Assembly (NCBI GenBank): GCA_035473395.1
Contig: DATIOF010000163.1
Coordinates: 1-44,353 of the forward strand
Length of the DNA stretch: 44,353 nucleotides
Direction of reading: 5' to 3'
From: AC-32 sp035473395
GTDB lineage: Bacteria > Actinomycetota > Thermoleophilia > Gaiellales > Gaiellaceae
Shown piece after piece: positions 1-8,704 of the stretch. The first letter of the stretch is position 1. Each line of letters starts with the position of its first letter. The position numbers were made by a program, and so were the translations under genes. A model generated the notes under the pieces. It was not told the origin of the DNA and did not search any database. It saw nothing but the letters and a program-made list of their open reading frames with translations.

Positions 1-825
1 CGCTCGCGGCGCCGCTTCTGGGAGGGCGAGCCCGAGGCGCTCGAGGCGCTCTGGTGGTCGCTCGTCCAGGCGCTGCGCGTCGTCGGGCCGGTGATGCCGT
101 TCCTCGCCGAGCACCTCTGGGACGCGCTCGTCGAAGAGGGCCCCGAGTCGGTGCATCTCGCCGGCTGGCCCGAGGTGGGCGAGCCGGACGCGCGGCTGCT
201 CGACGAGATGGCGGCCGTCCGGCGCGTGGTCGAGCTCGGCCGCCAGGCGCGCGCGCAGTCGGGGCTCAAGCTTCGGCAGCCGCTGCGCCGGCTCGTCGTC
301 CAGGGCGCCGAGGCGGCACAGGCGCAGGCGGGCGAGATCGCCGACGAGCTGAGCGTCAAGCAGGTCGAGTTCGGGCCGGTCGACGCGACCGAGCTGCGCG
401 TCAAGCCGAACCTGCCGGTGCTCGGGCCGAAGCTCGGCAAGCAGCTTGGGCCCCTGCGCAAGAAGCTCGAAGCCGGCGAGTTCGAGGAGCTCCACGGCGG
501 CGGCGTGCGCGTCGACGGACACGAGCTCTCGCCAGAGGAGGTGATCGTCGAGCGCCGTGGCAAGGAAGGCTGGGCGGTCGCGGGCGAGGACGGCCTGACG
601 GTTGCGCTCGACCTCGCGATCGACCCGGAGCTGGAGCTCGAGGGCCGCGCACGCGAGGCGATCCACCAGGTCAACACCATGCGCAAGGAGGCCGGCCTCG
701 AGATCACCGACCGGATCGCCTTGACCCTGCCTCCCGAGCTGGCCGAGCACGAGGAGTGGATCGCGCGCGAGACGCTGGCCGAGCGGGTCGAGCCCGGGGG
801 CCAGTTGCAGATCGAGAAAGCCTGA
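1..825 (+). CDS. ileS: Isoleucyl-tRNA synthetase, C-terminal part (5' end outside window)
   Basis: The reading frame is open from base 1 to the TGA at 823-825 (274 codons), so only the C-terminus is present. It charges tRNA-Ile in the cytoplasm. The visible part starts in the anticodon-binding helical domain (SRRRFW, then PFLAEHLWDAL, which resembles the late helices of class Ia synthetases). It continues into the C-terminal region typical of the long IleS type (DUF5915-like), with ARAQSGLKLRQPLRRLVV followed by an alternating strand/helix domain ending EGRAREAIHQVNTMRK. A separate complete valS lies in this window, which supports IleS here. The exporter ATPase gene starts 3 bases downstream. 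The identification is firm for the family; the catalytic HIGH and KMSKS motifs are off the edge. Confidence 0.9.
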   Translation, partial: RSRRRFWEGEPEALEALWWSLVQALRVVGPVMPFLAEHLWDALVEEGPESVHLAGWPEVGEPDARLLDEMAAVRRVVELGRQARAQSGLKLRQPLRRLVVQGAEAAQAQAGEIADELSVKQVEFGPVDATELRVKPNLPVLGPKLGKQLGPLRKKLEAGEFEELHGGGVRVDGHELSPEEVIVERRGKEGWAVAGEDGLTVALDLAIDPELELEGRAREAIHQVNTMRKEAGLEITDRIALTLPPELAEHEEWIARETLAERVEPGGQLQIEKA

Positions 826-827
826 GC

Positions 828-1807
<980 letters not shown>

Positions 1808-1811
<4 letters not shown>

Positions 1812-2584
1812 GCGCGTTTGCGGACCAGGTCTACGTGCTCGGCCGCCGCTCGGTCGTGCGCACGGTGCGCCAGCCGGCCAACGTCGTCGCGCCGCTGCTC
1901 TTCCCGATGCTGCTGCTGGCGGTCAACTCGGGCGGGCTCAAGGCCGAGACGAACCTGCCCGGGTTCCCGACGAACTCGTTCCTCGCCTTCGCGCTCGCGG
2001 TGCCGTTCATCCAGGGAGCGCTGTTCGCGACGATGAACACCGGCACCGACCTCGCGCGCGACATCCAGACCGGCTTCCTGAACCGGCTGACGCTGACGCC
2101 GATGCGCGGGATCGCGCTGCTTACCGGCCAGCTCGGTGGGGTGGTCGTGCTGAGCCTCGTTCAGGCCACGGTCTACCTCGGCGTCGGGCTGATCACCGGC
2201 GTGCGGATCGCCTCGGGACCGGCCGGAGTGCTGACGCTGTTCGCCTTCGCGGCGCTCGTCGGGCTCGCGTTCGGCGCCCTTGGCGCCTTCGCCGCGCTGC
2301 GCACCGGCTCGGGCGAGGCGGTGCAGAGCCTCTTCCCGGCCTTCTTCGTCTTCCTCTTCATCTCCTCGATGAACATCCCGCGCAACCTGATCGAGGTCAC
2401 CTGGTTCCGCTACGCCGCCACTGCCAACCCGGTCTCCTACCTGCTCGAATGCGTGCGCAGCCTGATCATCACCGGCTGGGACGCAGAGGCGCTGGCGCTG
2501 GGCTTCGGGATCGCCACCGTGTTGGCCGTCGTCGCGCTCGCCGCCTCGAGCTGGGCCCTGCGCGTGAGGATGGCGCGGTCGTGA
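1808..2584 (+). CDS. ABC-2 type transporter permease (DrrB-like), first
   Basis: About 258 aa with around six hydrophobic segments, matching ABC-2/DrrB exporter permeases: a cytoplasmic N-terminal helix (VYVLGRRSVVRTVRQP), a first span, then the TGFLNRLTLTPM loop that normally contacts the ATPase. The start is uncertain. No ATG or GTG lies at the expected N-terminus. A CTG at 1808 gives LSAFADQVYVLGRRS, overlaps the ATPase stop by 4 bases and has GGAGG at 1799-1803 upstream. The next conventional start, GTG 1835, would trim nine residues and has a poorer ribosome-binding site. Translational coupling with the ATPase gene is likely either way. Function as a membrane half of the exporter is inferred from family and operon position. 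Confidence 0.85.
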
Positions 2585-3348
2585 GGACGCTGCAGGTGGC
2601 CCAGGGCGTCGCCTGGCGGACGCTCCACAACGTGCTCACGAACCCGTCGCTGCTGATCCCGTCGCTGGTCTTCCCGCTCTTCTTCTTCACCGCCTTCGCC
2701 GGCGGGCTGTCCAACATCCGGAACGTCCCCGGCTTCGACTTTCCCAGTGGTTACACGGCCTTCCAGTTCGTGTTCGTGCTGCTGCAGTCGGCGGCGTTCG
2801 GCGGCGTGTTCACCGGCTTCGGGATCGCCCGCGACTTCGAGAGCGGCTTCGCGCGGCGGCTGCTGCTTGCGGCGCCGAACCGGGTCGGGATCATCGGCGG
2901 CTACGCGCTCGCCGCGCTCGGGCGCTGGCTGATCACGGCGACGGTGCTGACGACGGTGGCGCTGCTGGCGGGGATGAAGATCGGCGGCAGCAACGTCGAC
3001 CTCGTCGGGCTCTACACGCTGGCGGTGCTGCTGAACCTCGCCGCCGTGCTCTGGGCCGCGGGCGTTGCGATGCGGTTCCGGACGATGCAGGCCGGCCCGG
3101 TGATGCAGTTCCCGGTCTTCGTGGTGCTGTTCTTCGCGCCGGTCTACGTGCCACTCGCCCTGCTGCAGGGGTGGATTCACGGCGTCGCGACGCTGAACCC
3201 GCTGACGCGCACCGTCGAGGCCGGGCGCGGCTTCATCTCCGGGAGCCCCACCGAGGTCGGGCTCGCCTACGCGACCGGGGTCGTGCTCGTGGTGCTGTTC
3301 TCGCTCTGGGCCTTGCGCGGTCTGCGCAGCGCCGAACGCGCCGGCTAG
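2581..3348 (+). CDS. ABC-2 type transporter permease (DrrB-like), second
   Basis: A 255-aa membrane protein starting at a GTG that overlaps the previous stop (GTGA, 2581-2584). It has around six hydrophobic segments and the DFESGFARRLLLAAPNR loop equivalent to that of its neighbour, so it is a paralogous permease. With the ATPase it would make a heterodimeric exporter with two different membrane halves. The conserved PLTRTVEAGRGF stretch before the last span (NPLTRxVEAxR type) is usual in ABC-2 permeases. A hairpin lies about 20 bases after the TAG. Substrate is unknown. Confidence 0.9.
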   Translation: MRTLQVAQGVAWRTLHNVLTNPSLLIPSLVFPLFFFTAFAGGLSNIRNVPGFDFPSGYTAFQFVFVLLQSAAFGGVFTGFGIARDFESGFARRLLLAAPNRVGIIGGYALAALGRWLITATVLTTVALLAGMKIGGSNVDLVGLYTLAVLLNLAAVLWAAGVAMRFRTMQAGPVMQFPVFVVLFFAPVYVPLALLQGWIHGVATLNPLTRTVEAGRGFISGSPTEVGLAYATGVVLVVLFSLWALRGLRSAERAG

Positions 3349-3368
3349 TAGAGACCCACAGATCGGAA

Positions 3369-3405
3369 AGAGCCCGCCGCTCGGGGGGTGGTGGCGACGG
3401 GCTCT
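3369..3405. terminator. Inverted repeat after the exporter operon, possible terminator
   Basis: AGAGCCCG at 3369-3376 pairs with CGGGCTCT at 3398-3405, and the stem can be extended inward with one bulge. On the plus strand no T-run follows; on the minus strand the stem is followed by TTTCC. It sits 20 bases after the second permease stop in a 254-bp gap. The rest of that gap shows only short GC-rich palindromes (for example GGCCGTCCGGCC near 3510) and a possible -10 TATCAT at 3585-3590 before the kinase gene. Confidence 0.4.
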
Positions 3406-3602
3406 CCCCATGTGCTCGCCGCGGGCCACAAGGCCAGGTACAGGGCTCCGCGGCTCGCATCGCCCAGTGCCTGCCACGCTAGTCCTGGCCGTCCGCGATT
3501 CCAATAGGCCGTCCGGCCCATCTTTGGAAGTGGCACGGAGCGGATTTCCAGCCAGGATTCCTCGACGCCGCCTGAGGCCCTCCGTATCATCTGCGTCGCC
3601 CA

Positions 3603-6600
3603 GTGAGCCCGGAAACCACGGCTGTCTACTTCAACGCGGTCCCGCTCTTCATCCTGGCGGGCGCGTACCTGATGGTTACCGCCGCCCTTGCGCCGACACT
3701 CTGGCGCGAGCGGCGCCGGGTGAGCGTCACCGACGTCGGACTCGCGGCGATCTTTCCCGCGATCGGGATCGCGGCCGCGATCTTCGGGCTCGAGGTGCTG
3801 CACGACCGCGCCGCGATCGGCGGCCACGTCTGGCCGGCGTTCGTGGCCATCCTCGTCGCGCTCGTCCCGGCGCTCATCTTCCTGCGCCGCTGGAGCGAGC
3901 CCGCCGGCGTCGTGATGAGCGGCGCTCGCGCGCGTGAAGCAGAAGAGCTCGTCGGCGTGCGCGACCGGGAGCTCGATTCGGTCGCGCGGATCGTCAACGC
4001 CCTGACGCGCATCAAGGAACCGGCCGACGCCGCGCGCGTGCTGCTCGACGAGGTCGACGGCCTGGTGGGCTCGGACTTCAACGCGCTCGCGCTCGTCAAT
4101 CAGGACGAGGACGAAGCGGTCGGCCTGCTGGCTCGCTCGGACGGCAAGGACCTGGACTGGTGGAGCGAGGTGCGCGTGCACCTGCACAACGAGCCGTCTG
4201 GGATCGCAAGCGCGTTCTTCGAGGCCGCGCCCGTCTCGGTCTACGACGTCGAGTCGTCGCCGCTCGTCAGCCAGCGGCTGGCGAAGATCGCCGGCGCCAA
4301 GAGCGCCGCCTTCGTGCCGTTGATCGTGGACGAGCGCGTGATCGGCGTGCTGGTTGCAGCCACGACCAGGGAGCGGCGCGCCTTCGCCGCGGACGAGATC
4401 CGTTTGATGGAGGCGCTCGCCAGCGAGGCCGCGATCGCGCTCGACCGCACGCGCTCCGCCTCCGCCCTCGACCGGGCGCTCGTGCGCGAGCGCCTCGTCG
4501 CGAAGATCTCCCGCCGCGTGCGTTCCGTGCACGACCTGGACGCGATCACCCGCGTCGCCGTGACCGAGACCGGCCGTGCGATCGAGGCCTCGCGCTGCTT
4601 CATCAGGCTCGGCGAGAGTGGGGAGCCGCTGCCGATCCGGGCCGAGTGGTGGGCGGACGGGCTCGAGCCGATCGGGGACGCCGTCGCGGGCCTCCCGGTC
4701 TCGAACCTGGCGGCACGCGAGCGGCGCACGGTCGCCATCCCCAACGTGCTCGATGCGCCCGAGCTTGCCGATCCGTCACTCGGCGACGTCGCGGAGCTGT
4801 CGCGCCTCGGCTCGCGCGCCGTGCTCGCCACGCCGGTGATCGTCTTCGACCGGATGATCGGCGTGCTCGGGCTGCACCGTCCCAAGCCGGGGCCGTGGTC
4901 GGCCGGCGACGTCGGCCTGGCCGAAGCGGTCGCCCGCGAGATCGGCCTGGCGCTGCACACGGCCAAACTGCTCGAGGAGAACGAGCGCCGGCTCGGCGAG
5001 CAGGCGGCGCTGTTGAAGGCCGCCCAGACCGTGACGAGCGAGCTCGAGCTCGACGCGGTGCTGCAGCGGCTGGTGGACGAGGTGGCCGAGCTGCTCGGCG
5101 CCGAGGCGGTCGACTGCTTCCTGCTCGACCAGGAGCGGGGAGTGCTCCGCTGCGCGGCGGTGCACGGCTCGCTCGAAGGCATCGTCGGGTTCGAGTTCCC
5201 TGCCGACCGCGGCCTCTCGGGCCGCGCGATCGCGCGTGGGCGGCCGGTGCTCTCCGACGACTACGCGAATCTCTCCGAAGCCGTCCCGCACCCGAGCTAT
5301 GAGGGCTTCCGCAGCGCGATCGTCGCGCCGATGCGCTGGTCGGGAGAGGTGATGGGCATCCTCGGCGTCGGCACGCGCGAGCCGGAGCGGCGCTTCACCC
5401 AGGGCGACGCCGGGCTGTTGGAGGCCTTCGCCAACCTCGCCGCGCTCGCGCTTCGCAACGCGGAGAGCTTCGCCGAGCGCACGCGCCAGGCCCGGATCCA
5501 GCGCGGCTTCTACCGGATCGCAGCCGTCCTCGGGCAGCCGCTCTCGCGTGAGGAGACCTTCGACGCGCTCGCGCAGGCCGCCTCCGACGCGCTCGGCGGC
5601 GGCAGCGCGGCCGTGCTGATGCCGCGCGAGGACGACCTGCGGCTCGAGGGGCTGCACAACCTCCCGGGCCTGCTGGTTCAGTTTCTCGAGAACGGTCTCG
5701 GCGAGCCGTCGGGGCCGCTGCGGACAGCCGCGCGCAACCGCCGCGTGCTCGCGGCGCCGCGAATCGAGGACGACGAGCGCTTCGACGAGGAGTGGCGGAA
5801 CGTCGCCCGCGAGAGCGGCTACCGCGCGCTGCTGGCAGTGCCGGTCGAAGCGCCGCGCACCGAGGAGTGCGCGCTCGTGCTCGTCTTCTTCGCCGAGGAG
5901 CGGCGCTTCGCCGACGACGACCTCGAGCTGGCCCGCAACCTCGCCGGTGCGGCCCGCGGAGCGCTCGAGCGGAGCGAGCTGTTCGAGGTCGAGCGCCGGG
6001 CCCGCGCGCTGGCACAGCAGCTCGCGCGCACCGGCACGCAGCTGGCGACCGAGCTCGACCCGGCCGCCGTGCTCGACGAGGTCGTTCGCCAGGCACCGAA
6101 CCTGCTCGACGCCGACGCCGCGGTGATCCGCCTCCTCGCCGGCGACGAGCTGGTCGCCGAGGCCGGCACCGGTGAGGAAGCGCAAGAGTTGCTCGGCTCG
6201 CGCGTCGCCTCGACCGCGCGCCTCGCCGGCGACGCGGTCCAGTCGCGAGCCCCGGTCGCGGTCCCGGACGCGCGCGAGGACCAGCGACTGCTGCAGGCCG
6301 ACCCGATGCTCGCCTCCGGGTACGCCTCCTGCGTGGCCGCGCCGCTCGTCGGCCCCGAGGGCGCGGTGCAAGGCGTGCTCTCCGTCTACTGCCGCGGCCC
6401 GCGCGCCTGGCGGGAGGAGGAGATCGAGGCACTGGCGGCCTTCGCCGGCACCGCGTCGGCCGCGCTCTCGAGCGCCGACCTGTACCAGAGCGTCGCGCTC
6501 GAGAAGGAACGCAGCGTGGCGATTCTCGCCAACATCGCCGACGGGATCGTCGCCGTCGACCGCGAGGGCAAGGTCGTGCTGTGGAACGAGGCGGCCGAGC

Positions 6601-7547
6601 GCATCACCGGCGTCCCCGGCCGCGACGCCCTGGGTCAGCTCCCGAGCGACGTGCTGCAGCGCGAGCTCGAATCCGGCGAGCATGCGCCCGCGGGCGAACG
6701 GCTCGTGTCGCTGAACCGGGGCGGTGAGGAGATCTGGCTCTCGCTGACCCAGGCCGTGATGCGCGACCCCGCGGACGCCGTCGCGGGCCGCATCTTCGCC
6801 TTCCGCGACATCTCCGCCGAGCGCGTGGTGGAGCAGATGAAGTCCGAGTTCGTCTCGAACGTCTCCCGCGAGCTGCGCTCGCCGCTGACCTCGATCTACG
6901 GCTTCGCCGAGACGCTGCTCCGCGACGACGTCCTCTTCGGCGAGGAGGAACGCACGACGTTCCTCGGCTACATCGCCTCCGAGGCCGGCCGCTTGACCAC
7001 AATCGTCGACCGGCTGCTCGCGGTCGCCCAGCTCGACTCCGGCGACCTCCACGTGCAGCTTGGAGCGACCGACGTCGGCCAGGTCGTCGCCGAGGTGGTC
7101 GCGGCCGCCAAGCAGTCGCTCGTGCTCGACGGACACGCGTTCGAGCTCGACCTCCCGCCCGAGCCGCTGGCCGCGGCCGCCGACCGGGAGAAGCTGCGGC
7201 AGATCGTGATGGATCTCATCGAGAACGCCGTCAAGTACTCGCCCGGGGGTGGCACCGTGCGGGTCTCTGCCCGCCGGCGCGACGACACGGTGGAGGTGAG
7301 CGTGGAGGACGAGGGGATCGGCATCCCGCAGTCGGAGCAGACGCGGATCTTCGCGAAGTTCTATCGAGCCGAGAGCAGCGGCCGCGACCTCGCGAGCGGC
7401 GGCACCGGCCTCGGGCTGTTCATGGCCAAGGAGCTGCTCGCCGCCATGCACGGCCGTATCTCGGTGCGCTCGGTCGAGGGCGAGGGCTCGAGCTTCGTCT
7501 TCTCGCTACCGATCTCGACCACGCCGGTTCTGAGCGAGCGCGAGTGA
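3603..7547 (+). CDS. Membrane-anchored multi-GAF/PAS sensor histidine kinase with altered H-box
   Basis: A 1314-aa sensor protein. Three hydrophobic segments (about residues 8-33, 45-66 and 75-95) anchor it. About five GAF-like modules follow (roughly 125-285, 298-455, 465-625, 635-790 and 800-965), then a PAS domain (about 975-1080, ILANIADGIVAVDREGKVV). A HisKA-like dimerisation segment (about 1080-1150) and a HATPase domain (about 1190-1305) close it. The ATP-binding motifs look intact: N-box DLIENAVKYSP, G1 DEGIGIP, F-box FAKFYRAES, G2 GGTGLGLF. The H-box reads NVSRELRSPLTSIYG, with CGC (Arg1089) in place of the expected phospho-accepting His. Known kinases of this family autophosphorylate that His, so this protein may not signal conventionally, unless phosphorylation occurs elsewhere. 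A receiver gene follows 43 bp downstream. The GTG start has no strong ribosome-binding site; TATCAT lies 12 bases before it. Confidence 0.9.
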   Translation: MSPETTAVYFNAVPLFILAGAYLMVTAALAPTLWRERRRVSVTDVGLAAIFPAIGIAAAIFGLEVLHDRAAIGGHVWPAFVAILVALVPALIFLRRWSEPAGVVMSGARAREAEELVGVRDRELDSVARIVNALTRIKEPADAARVLLDEVDGLVGSDFNALALVNQDEDEAVGLLARSDGKDLDWWSEVRVHLHNEPSGIASAFFEAAPVSVYDVESSPLVSQRLAKIAGAKSAAFVPLIVDERVIGVLVAATTRERRAFAADEIRLMEALASEAAIALDRTRSASALDRALVRERLVAKISRRVRSVHDLDAITRVAVTETGRAIEASRCFIRLGESGEPLPIRAEWWADGLEPIGDAVAGLPVSNLAARERRTVAIPNVLDAPELADPSLGDVAELSRLGSRAVLATPVIVFDRMIGVLGLHRPKPGPWSAGDVGLAEAVAREIGLALHTAKLLEENERRLGEQAALLKAAQTVTSELELDAVLQRLVDEVAELLGAEAVDCFLLDQERGVLRCAAVHGSLEGIVGFEFPADRGLSGRAIARGRPVLSDDYANLSEAVPHPSYEGFRSAIVAPMRWSGEVMGILGVGTREPERRFTQGDAGLLEAFANLAALALRNAESFAERTRQARIQRGFYRIAAVLGQPLSREETFDALAQAASDALGGGSAAVLMPREDDLRLEGLHNLPGLLVQFLENGLGEPSGPLRTAARNRRVLAAPRIEDDERFDEEWRNVARESGYRALLAVPVEAPRTEECALVLVFFAEERRFADDDLELARNLAGAARGALERSELFEVERRARALAQQLARTGTQLATELDPAAVLDEVVRQAPNLLDADAAVIRLLAGDELVAEAGTGEEAQELLGSRVASTARLAGDAVQSRAPVAVPDAREDQRLLQADPMLASGYASCVAAPLVGPEGAVQGVLSVYCRGPRAWREEEIEALAAFAGTASAALSSADLYQSVALEKERSVAILANIADGIVAVDREGKVVLWNEAAERITGVPGRDALGQLPSDVLQRELESGEHAPAGERLVSLNRGGEEIWLSLTQAVMRDPADAVAGRIFAFRDISAERVVEQMKSEFVSNVSRELRSPLTSIYGFAETLLRDDVLFGEEERTTFLGYIASEAGRLTTIVDRLLAVAQLDSGDLHVQLGATDVGQVVAEVVAAAKQSLVLDGHAFELDLPPEPLAAAADREKLRQIVMDLIENAVKYSPGGGTVRVSARRRDDTVEVSVEDEGIGIPQSEQTRIFAKFYRAESSGRDLASGGTGLGLFMAKELLAAMHGRISVRSVEGEGSSFVFSLPISTTPVLSERE

Positions 7548-7590
7548 ATCGGCCTCCGAGCGGGTATAGGCGCGGCGAAAGAAAGGGCGC

Positions 7591-8034
7591 ATGACCCGGG
7601 TGCTGGTAATCGACGACGAGCCACCGATCCGCCTCCTCTGCCGCGTGAACCTCGAGGCGGAGGGAATGGAGGTGCTCGAGGCGAGCGACGGGCCGACCGG
7701 GCTCGAGATGGCCCGCAACGACGAGCCGGACGTGATCCTGCTCGACGTGATGATGCCCGGGCTCGACGGCTGGCAGGTTGCCGAGGAGCTGATCGACGGC
7801 GAGCGTACGAATGCCATTCCGATCGTCTTCCTGACCGCTCGCGCCGAGGCGCGCGACCGTGCCCGCGGGCTCGACCTCGGCGGGATCGACTACGTCACGA
7901 AGCCGTTCAACCCGGTCGAGCTGGCGCCGCTCGTCCGCGAGCTGATCGCCCGGGTCGACCGCGGCGAGCGCGACGACTTGCGCCGCGAGAAGCTCGCCGA
8001 GCTGCGGGACCTGCTCGACCCGCCGTCCGCTTAG
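7591..8034 (+). CDS. Single-domain response regulator (receiver protein)
   Basis: 147 aa consisting almost only of a CheY-like receiver. The acidic pair is IDDEPP near residue 8, the phospho-accepting Asp lies in LLDVMMPGLDG (about residue 51), the Thr in FLTARAE and the Lys in YVTKPF. No DNA-binding output domain follows; the last 30 residues are a charged helix. All residues needed for phosphorylation are present, in contrast to the upstream kinase, whose H-box His is missing. The ATG is preceded by GAAAGAAAGGG, a reasonable ribosome-binding site. It probably works with the upstream kinase by proximity or as an orphan receiver. Its stop overlaps the stop of the convergent CAP gene. Confidence 0.92.
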   Translation: MTRVLVIDDEPPIRLLCRVNLEAEGMEVLEASDGPTGLEMARNDEPDVILLDVMMPGLDGWQVAEELIDGERTNAIPIVFLTARAEARDRARGLDLGGIDYVTKPFNPVELAPLVRELIARVDRGERDDLRREKLAELRDLLDPPSA

Positions 8035-8522
8035 CTTCCGGCGAAGTCGGTCGTCACCATCAGGGTGTGACGGTGCCCGGCGAAGCAGCCGCGCAGCGCG
8101 CCGACCCCGACGAAGCGGTAGCCCGGGTGCAGGAGGTTCGCGCGATGCTCGGGGCTGGCCAGCCACATCCGCAGAATCGTGCGCGCGGCACCCAGCTGGC
8201 CCTGGGCCCACGCCAGGTTCTCGCCGACCCGCTTCGCGTGGATGCCGGTCCGGCGGATGCGCGTGTTGAACGCGCCGTGCGCGAACGTGCCGGTACGGAG
8301 CATGCGGTAGCTGTGCGCGCGGGCAGCGCGTCCGAGCCTCGCATCCTCGCGGAGCGGCAGGAGCCCGTTGGCGAGGCGCACCTCGTTCATGGCGGTCAGC
8401 AACGACGACTCCGATCGAGTCAGCGTTGCGATCGAGGCAGCATCAGCGGCTCCGACCAAGATACAAGCGGTGACGACGACCGCCACCCCGGTCCCTACTC
8501 GTCTGGCCACGAGTGCTGGCAT
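8031..8522 (-). CDS. Secreted CAP/SCP-domain protein (first copy)
   Basis: 163 aa with an N-terminal signal peptide (hydrophobic TGVAVVVTACILVGAADA) followed by one CAP (CRISP/antigen 5/PR-1) domain. Family landmarks seen are FAHGAF, VGENLAW and the WLASPEHRANLLHPGYRFVG box, which supply the two His and one Glu of the CAP cavity. Bacterial CAP proteins are extracytoplasmic and mostly of unknown function (cell-wall or lipid binding proposed for the family). The gene converges on the receiver gene with stops overlapping by 4 bases. Upstream lies an imperfect inverted repeat, CAGGTTTCG/CGAAAGCCTG (8530-8550). A second CAP gene is at 21130-21666. Confidence 0.9.
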   Translation of the reverse strand: MPALVARRVGTGVAVVVTACILVGAADAASIATLTRSESSLLTAMNEVRLANGLLPLREDARLGRAARAHSYRMLRTGTFAHGAFNTRIRRTGIHAKRVGENLAWAQGQLGAARTILRMWLASPEHRANLLHPGYRFVGVGALRGCFAGHRHTLMVTTDFAGS

Positions 8523-8616
8523 GTAAGCACAGGTTTCGGACGAAAGCCTGCGTAAAAGCGAACTAAGTGTGATTTGAAACAGTAAAAAGCTGCGCTAAGA
8601 GCGCAAACTTCGCGGT

Positions 8617-8622
8617 TACACT
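8617..8622 (+). promoter_or_regulatory. Putative -10 hexamer of the tRNA-Pro gene
   Basis: TACACT lies 7 bases before the first base of tRNA-Pro. No convincing -35 TTGACA is visible at 16-18 bp. The assignment rests on position and similarity to the TANACT hexamers seen before other genes in this window. Confidence 0.4.
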
Positions 8623-8629
8623 CAGCGTG

Positions 8630-8704
8630 CGGGACGTAGCGCAGCCTGGTTAGCGCGCCTGCTTTGGGAGCAGGAGGCCGGCGGTTCGAATCCGCCCGTC
8701 CCGA
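8630..8704 (+). tRNA. tRNA-Pro (anticodon UGG)
   Basis: Complete cloverleaf: acceptor CGGGACG (8630-8636) pairs with CGTCCCG (8697-8703) with discriminator A. The D-stem is GCGC/GCGC, the anticodon stem CCTGC/GCAGG encloses TTTGGGA (anticodon TGG), and the T-arm is GGCGG-TTCGAAT-CCGCC. CCA is not encoded. The gene ends one base before the stop codon of the oppositely oriented cyclase/ATPase gene. Confidence 0.97.

Noticed and set aside
54..827. In-frame extension upstream of the DrrA-type ATPase
   Set aside because: Arg/Ala-rich shadow of ileS; the GTG just after the ileS stop fits the family length.
3349..3602. Intergenic region before the kinase considered as SRP RNA or a riboswitch
   Set aside because: Several small hairpins occur, but no SRP tetraloop motif or known riboswitch core could be found on either strand.
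4776..7451. Long open frame (891 codons) on the minus strand
   Set aside because: It is antisense to the multi-GAF kinase. Its translation is low-complexity (rich in Arg, Ala, Gly, His, Leu) without domains, a GC-rich shadow.
8530..8550. Imperfect inverted repeat upstream of the first CAP gene
   Set aside because: The arms are only about nine bases with a bulge and no partner regulator is evident; noted in the CAP entry but not called an operator.
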